From Limnomonas spitsbergensis (Eukaryota; Chlorophyta; Chlorophyceae; Chlamydomonadales), in the NCBI GenBank assembly GCA_037349105.1, contig JAYJMM010000105.1, positions 2,170,001 to 2,234,000 on the forward strand: a stretch of DNA of 64,000 bases, read 5' to 3'. A program made the translations under genes and the position numbers. Position 1 is the stretch's first letter. Every line of letters starts with the position of its first letter. The notes under the pieces are model-generated. The model was not told the DNA's origin and made no database searches. It saw only the letters and a program-made list of their open reading frames with translations. Below are positions 59,728 through 64,000 of the stretch, piece after piece.

Positions 59728-61696
59728 GGGCGCCCGGATTGCCCTAGTGGGGATAGAAAGGACTGACCTGCTTTGTGCAGACTGAGGAGTTTGTATCCCT
59801 AGCCTGGCCACCTTGCAGGCCGCGCAGCAAGTGCCCTGGTGCTGTTTTTTTAGCTGGAGCGCGGCGCTCTGCCCTGATGTGCCTGGGAGAGATGCCTCCT
59901 GGAGGCAAGATCATAGACCCTGGAGGCTCGTGGTGTAGGGTACTGGGACCTGAGTGGCTGAGGCCCAGGGGAACCCACATCCTGACTGCTGATCTGCTCC
60001 AGAGCGAGCGGGGCTGCATCTCTTTGTTTCCGGATTGCCTGCCTGCCAGAGGACTGTGCCTCGGCTTGGTGGCACGACGCAATAACCGGTTTCGTGACTC
60101 ATTTTTTGTGGTTCTTGGGGAAGGAGGCGCTGCGCAGTGAAAAAGCAGCAGCGCCTGTTGGATTGTTGGATAAGACTGAAACACTAACCGTTTTCTCGTG
60201 CGAGGGATGCCCTCAGGGGGCCCTGCTGCACAGGGGTGAGAGAAAGTGAGAAAGAGAGTGAAAGAGGACGCCGCGCTTCAGCGTTGTTCGCTGTGGCCGA
60301 TTCTTTGCCTTCATGGCATATGACCCCCGCTTCTATTTATGATATCTTTGACAAGGGCCTTCGATGACGGTATCTTGGATTTTGGTGTGTTTTGTGGTCG
60401 TTGTGGTGGGTGTTTATGATGACATTTGTGTTGGGTGTGTGTTTGTGCACATGCCCTTCCCCACTGACACGGAGGGGACACAGGAGTGTCCCCTAGGTCT
60501 TCTCCTCCCGGATGCTTTGCCCACAGCGCACTTATCGTTCTGGAGTGTGTATCCCACGCTCTGCCTGCTTACCCGTGACTCAACGGTCATATGTGCGGGT
60601 GACAGGCAGGCTTTCGGACTCTAACTATTTTCTGGAGTTTTGATCTGTTGGCCTTCTAGAAAACGGTGTGTATCAACTACGCCTTGCTGTCTGCAAAACC
60701 GCCCTAAAATCTGAAAATCGAGTATTTGGGGATGGCACCCGTACTGCACGGTCAGGGAGGCACACCGCAAGAGGTCAACTCAATGCGATCAAACGGTTTG
60801 GTTCTGTTGCAGCCTTCAAGGCTTAATCTTCACTACTCAATGCGCAGGGCCCTTGAACCCGATAGCAGGGCTGTGGAAACAAAGCAAATAGGCCAGTCCT
60901 CGGTGCTGGTAAGCTTGTTCTTAACGTTTGTCTATTTCATGAAAGCCAGTATGAACAGCGAGCTCGGCAATCCGGAATGAGTCAGGACCGCTGAGTTGTT
61001 CAGACGATGTGATGCAGGGACACGATGTCGCTGGTTCATATGCCGGCATTGGGAGTCATGTAGGTGTATCAATTTTGGAACGGTGTAGTGGCTGGGTGGC
61101 CACCCACCATGCATGCCGCATTGCAGCTGGACACAAAAATAGCGCATAGGGCGGCACCTTATGTTTTTAGTTTCCCTTTTCTTACCAGACACCTGGACGC
61201 CACCTGAGCAGGGGCCATAAATAGAACGACATTGAAACAGGTGACAGTGCAGGATAGTGGGGTGATAGGCCTACAAACAGAAACATAGCACGAGGTAAAA
61301 CAGACCTGAGACTCTAACATCAGAGTAGGGGCGGGGGCGGCGTACACAACCGTTACAACACATGGCATTTCACTGAGTCGTCTCTGACGGTTATTTTGAA
61401 AATAATGAAGGCCTAGTTATGTATCGCATCTGTGCACTACCTAGACACTTCGGTGGATACAACATATTCATGTCAGGCCGTCGAAAAAACACGACCCCCA
61501 CCATCTTAACCAAGATCCTGTTGCCTGTGCAATAGGTAAGGGATGCAGCAGGGGCGCTATGCAGCCTACCCACATTCCAATGAAGGAAGAGTCAAACAGG
61601 AGGCGACCAAAACCTGCAACAGCAGCAGTCCAGGCCTTTCAGAACCTCTCTAGGACAGGCTGAGCCTCCTTTAATACACCACAGCGCCACAGCACG
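59728..61696. other. Convergent intergenic region
   Basis: 3' flanks of the Nudix-like gene and the right-edge gene. An open frame at 59775-60140 lacks splice-compatible context and family motifs and is probably UTR. Nothing else recognised. Confidence 0.45.
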
Positions 61697-64000
61697 CTAG
61701 GCTGGGGTCTTGGGCTTCTTTCTTGACGACCCTGCTGCGTCTTTCGCCTCCCGCTTTTGGTTTCCGGGCGAGGGCGAGCTCTCAGCGGCTTTCGGCCTGC
61801 TCGGCTTCATTTCCGTCTTGGACCCGACACTGAGCGATACTTCAGCCGACACAGGCCGGGAGGCCTTGCTTGCCGACTTGGCCTTGGGTACGCTCGCCAT
61901 GGGAGCAGCCTTGGCAGCGTTCTTGCCGCCTGAGGTTGCAGTTGCAGGCGTGACCGCCGCTTCCACTTGAGGTACGGAGTCAGAACGGGGCCGCTTGGGA
62001 GTCTTTTGGACATCCTCTGATGCAGCCGCACCTCCGCACGGTGCAGCAGCTTCCGCTTTTCTCCTGGGGGCAGGGCTGGCTAGGCCTGCGAGGCCTGCCT
62101 CTGCCCTAACAGACGACTTCTCAGCCTTCCGCTTATTTTCCGAAGACGGCTTCTTCTCTGAGCCTGGCGCCGCCGCCACTGGAGCAGCCGCCGCCGCTAC
62201 CGATGGCGTCCTAGGTTGGTCTTTTTCCTTCTTATTTTTCTTGCCTGAGGACTTTGTCGCTGCAGTCGCTGCTGCTGCTACTGCCGCCACGCCATTCTCA
62301 TCTTTGTCGCCGCCTGCCGCTTGCCCTGCAGGTGCCCCAGCTGCTGGCTGCACTGCTAGTTCGGCTGCCGCCCGTGCCTTGAGCAGCTTGGACTTGAGGG
62401 CGGGGTCCGGGCCTGTCTTGGCCACCAGGTCTGCGATCCCAGCTGCTGAGACCAAGCGATCCAGCTGGGTCGTAACCTTTTGAGCAACTCCAAGATCCTA
62501 TTCACAGTTCAGGTGGAGGAGGAGAGTCAAGACTGGGACAGGGGAACTAACAATTACGGGGGAGAAAGCAGGGAATCAGGCACCGGCAGATGAAGGATCT
62601 CCAACGGCAGCTCCTACACACCTGCGTGGTCAGTGACCAGATCTGGCAGAGAGTGAGATCACACCACCTGCTTTAGTAGTGCAGCAACCAGTACGGTAAT
62701 CGGGATGTAAAATGTATTGTACTGGGCTAGCCACCAGTGGTTGGCCTGAGTGCTATGCGGGCTCTGTCTCCTCCCGACCTTTTCCCCTCACTTGGTATGT
62801 GTACGGTCTCAGTTTTCAGGGCTAGAGACAGCAAGCTTTGCAACAATGGTTAGAACAAAATGTTCCGCAAGTCCGTAATCAGTACAGCAGTGGAGTTGCG
62901 CCACAAAACAAATAAAATCGAAGCGCACAACCACGTGGCAAGAAACACCAACTCTTGTGGCAGCAACAACCAAAATGACTAGCCATGACTTGACCAGAAG
63001 GATTTGAACCAACCTTGAGTGTGGACACTGCCTTGGCCAAGCCGTGCACGCAGTTGTGACCGAGGACCTCAGCAAGGCGCCTGTGTCAAGGAAAGCAGTG
63101 ATAGGTGTGACAGATTGCGCACACAGCAGTCTCAGGGATGAGGCCATATGTGTGTACCGGTATGCAACATTTTAAACTAATGACAAAATGTGGTCCCCAG
63201 CGCCGCCTAGATGGATGGCCAGCTGGTCCCCAACCCCAGGCGTATCCCAGGGAATCACATCCCGTCACCAACAACACACATTCCAGACGGCACGCCACTC
63301 ATGCTGGGGGAACCTCCTTCTCAGAGCCTATCAGTAGGGGAGGGGCATGCTGATCATGGGTTGGAGCGAGGAGTGCTGCAGGGTGACGTTATATAGATCC
63401 AGCATATATCCGCTTAGTTACTATAGTCCTGCTTCGCAAAACGCCGGTACAGGAAATTGGCATCCCTACTCACTTGCTCTTGAACAGGGCCGTGACTCGC
63501 TCCAGAACCATCACAGCAGCCCTGATCCCCTGCACGTGTGCTGTAACGTTCTTCAGCGTGTCCCCTGCCGCAGCGCTTACAAGCGCTGTACCCACCGCCG
63601 CGCCGTGCAGCTGCAAAGCTTCGACCAGCGCAACCGTCGCTGCGTCCACCGGCTGCTTCTCTGCCTCCTCAGGGGCTGCGTCCAGCTGCCCCGCCAGCCC
63701 CGCCGCCTTGTTCAAACTCTTCTTCTTGCTCTTGCTGTTGGCTGCCCCGGGCGGCGGCGGCGGCGGGCGCAACAGCGCGGCCAGCAGCAGCAGCGCCTCA
63801 ATCCGCTCGTAGCTTCCGCGCACCGCGACCGACACGCAGCTCTGGAGCAGGTCCGGCAGCGCGGGCAGCGCGGCAGCGGGCGCCTCACGCATCAGCACCT
63901 CGATCGCCGCGCGGTGCAGCCTCGTCTTCTTCTTGTGCAGTGTGTCGAGCATGCCCACCTTGAAGCTGACAGCAGCAGCCTCCAGAGCTGCGCGAGACAT
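61697..64000 (-). CDS. Basic Ala/Lys-rich, probably nuclear protein (5' end outside window)
   Basis: Minus-strand exons 64000(partial)-63474, 63080-63014, 62497-61697, in phase with GT-AG borders; at least 464 residues. The first part is helical: KVGMLDTLHKKKTRLHRAAIEVLMREA, LPALPDLLQSCV, RIEALLLLAALLRPPPPPP, suggesting HEAT/ARM-like repeats. The last exon (266 residues) is low-complexity, Ala/Lys/Ser/Pro-rich with several basic clusters (GKKNKKEKDQPRTP, KTPKRPRSDS, SSRKKPKTPA), like nucleolar proteins. Helical repeats with a basic tail fit the Pol5/MYBBP1A (rRNA synthesis) family, but no diagnostic motif was seen, so this is only a suggestion. A Met codon at 64000 may be internal. The exon's first intron (63473-63081) holds one TACCGGTA. 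Confidence 0.6.

Noticed and set aside
59775..60140. 121-codon frame after the Nudix-like gene as an extra exon
   Set aside because: The upstream exon ends at a stop in the expected frame after family-like residues, and the frame has no recognisable motifs.

Overview
This window is nuclear DNA from a eukaryote with intron-rich genes. It most probably comes from a green alga (Chlorophyta; whether core chlorophyte or prasinophyte cannot be settled here). The evidence is a fused plant-type riboflavin enzyme (RIBA) with a transit-peptide-like N-terminus, a UDP-arabinopyranose mutase / reversibly glycosylated polypeptide (RGP), a plant-type soluble ABC ATPase (ABCI20/Caf16 type), GC-rich Ser/Pro/Ala-rich coding sequence, and many short exons with canonical junctions. 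No prokaryotic operon signals are present. Exon limits were placed by hand from splice sites, reading phase and remembered protein families; phases agree across all junctions given.

Layout: 95-1627 (-) secreted beta-helix-like protein running off the left edge. 1877-2657 terminal-inverted-repeat (TIR) element lying between that gene and the divergent RIBA gene at 3006-4865 (+). 4866-8080 gene-poor, with SINE-like copies. 8081-13985 (+) DusC-like tRNA-dihydrouridine synthase. 15851-17959 (-) RGP/UAM. 18850-21525 (-) ABC ATPase, head-to-head over 229 bp with 21755-29702 (+), a ~1.9-2.0k-residue IQ-motif, Ser-Pro-rich protein I do not recognise. 29703-33987 has no gene but holds a 693-bp TIR element (32731-33423). 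33988-45842 (-) DIS3L2-type exoribonuclease whose introns carry several unrelated minisatellites. 46926-48823 (+) secreted/ER cyclophilin. 48824-56404 repeat-rich, with a SINE-like family and a zinc-finger transposon-like remnant. 56405-59727 (+) Nudix-like plant/algal protein. 61697-64000 (-) 3' part of a basic, probably nuclear protein running off the right edge.

The genes are unrelated housekeeping and accessory genes and do not form a pathway or defence system. The most interesting items are a RIBA whose GTP cyclohydrolase II half has lost its zinc and catalytic residues; two different TIR elements, one carrying repeated subterminal GCGCGG units and a tRNA-like segment; a short retroposon-like family with one copy flanked by a 16-bp target duplication; very homogeneous minisatellites in the introns of one gene; three GC-AG introns; and a strong excess of the palindrome TACCGGTA in non-coding DNA.
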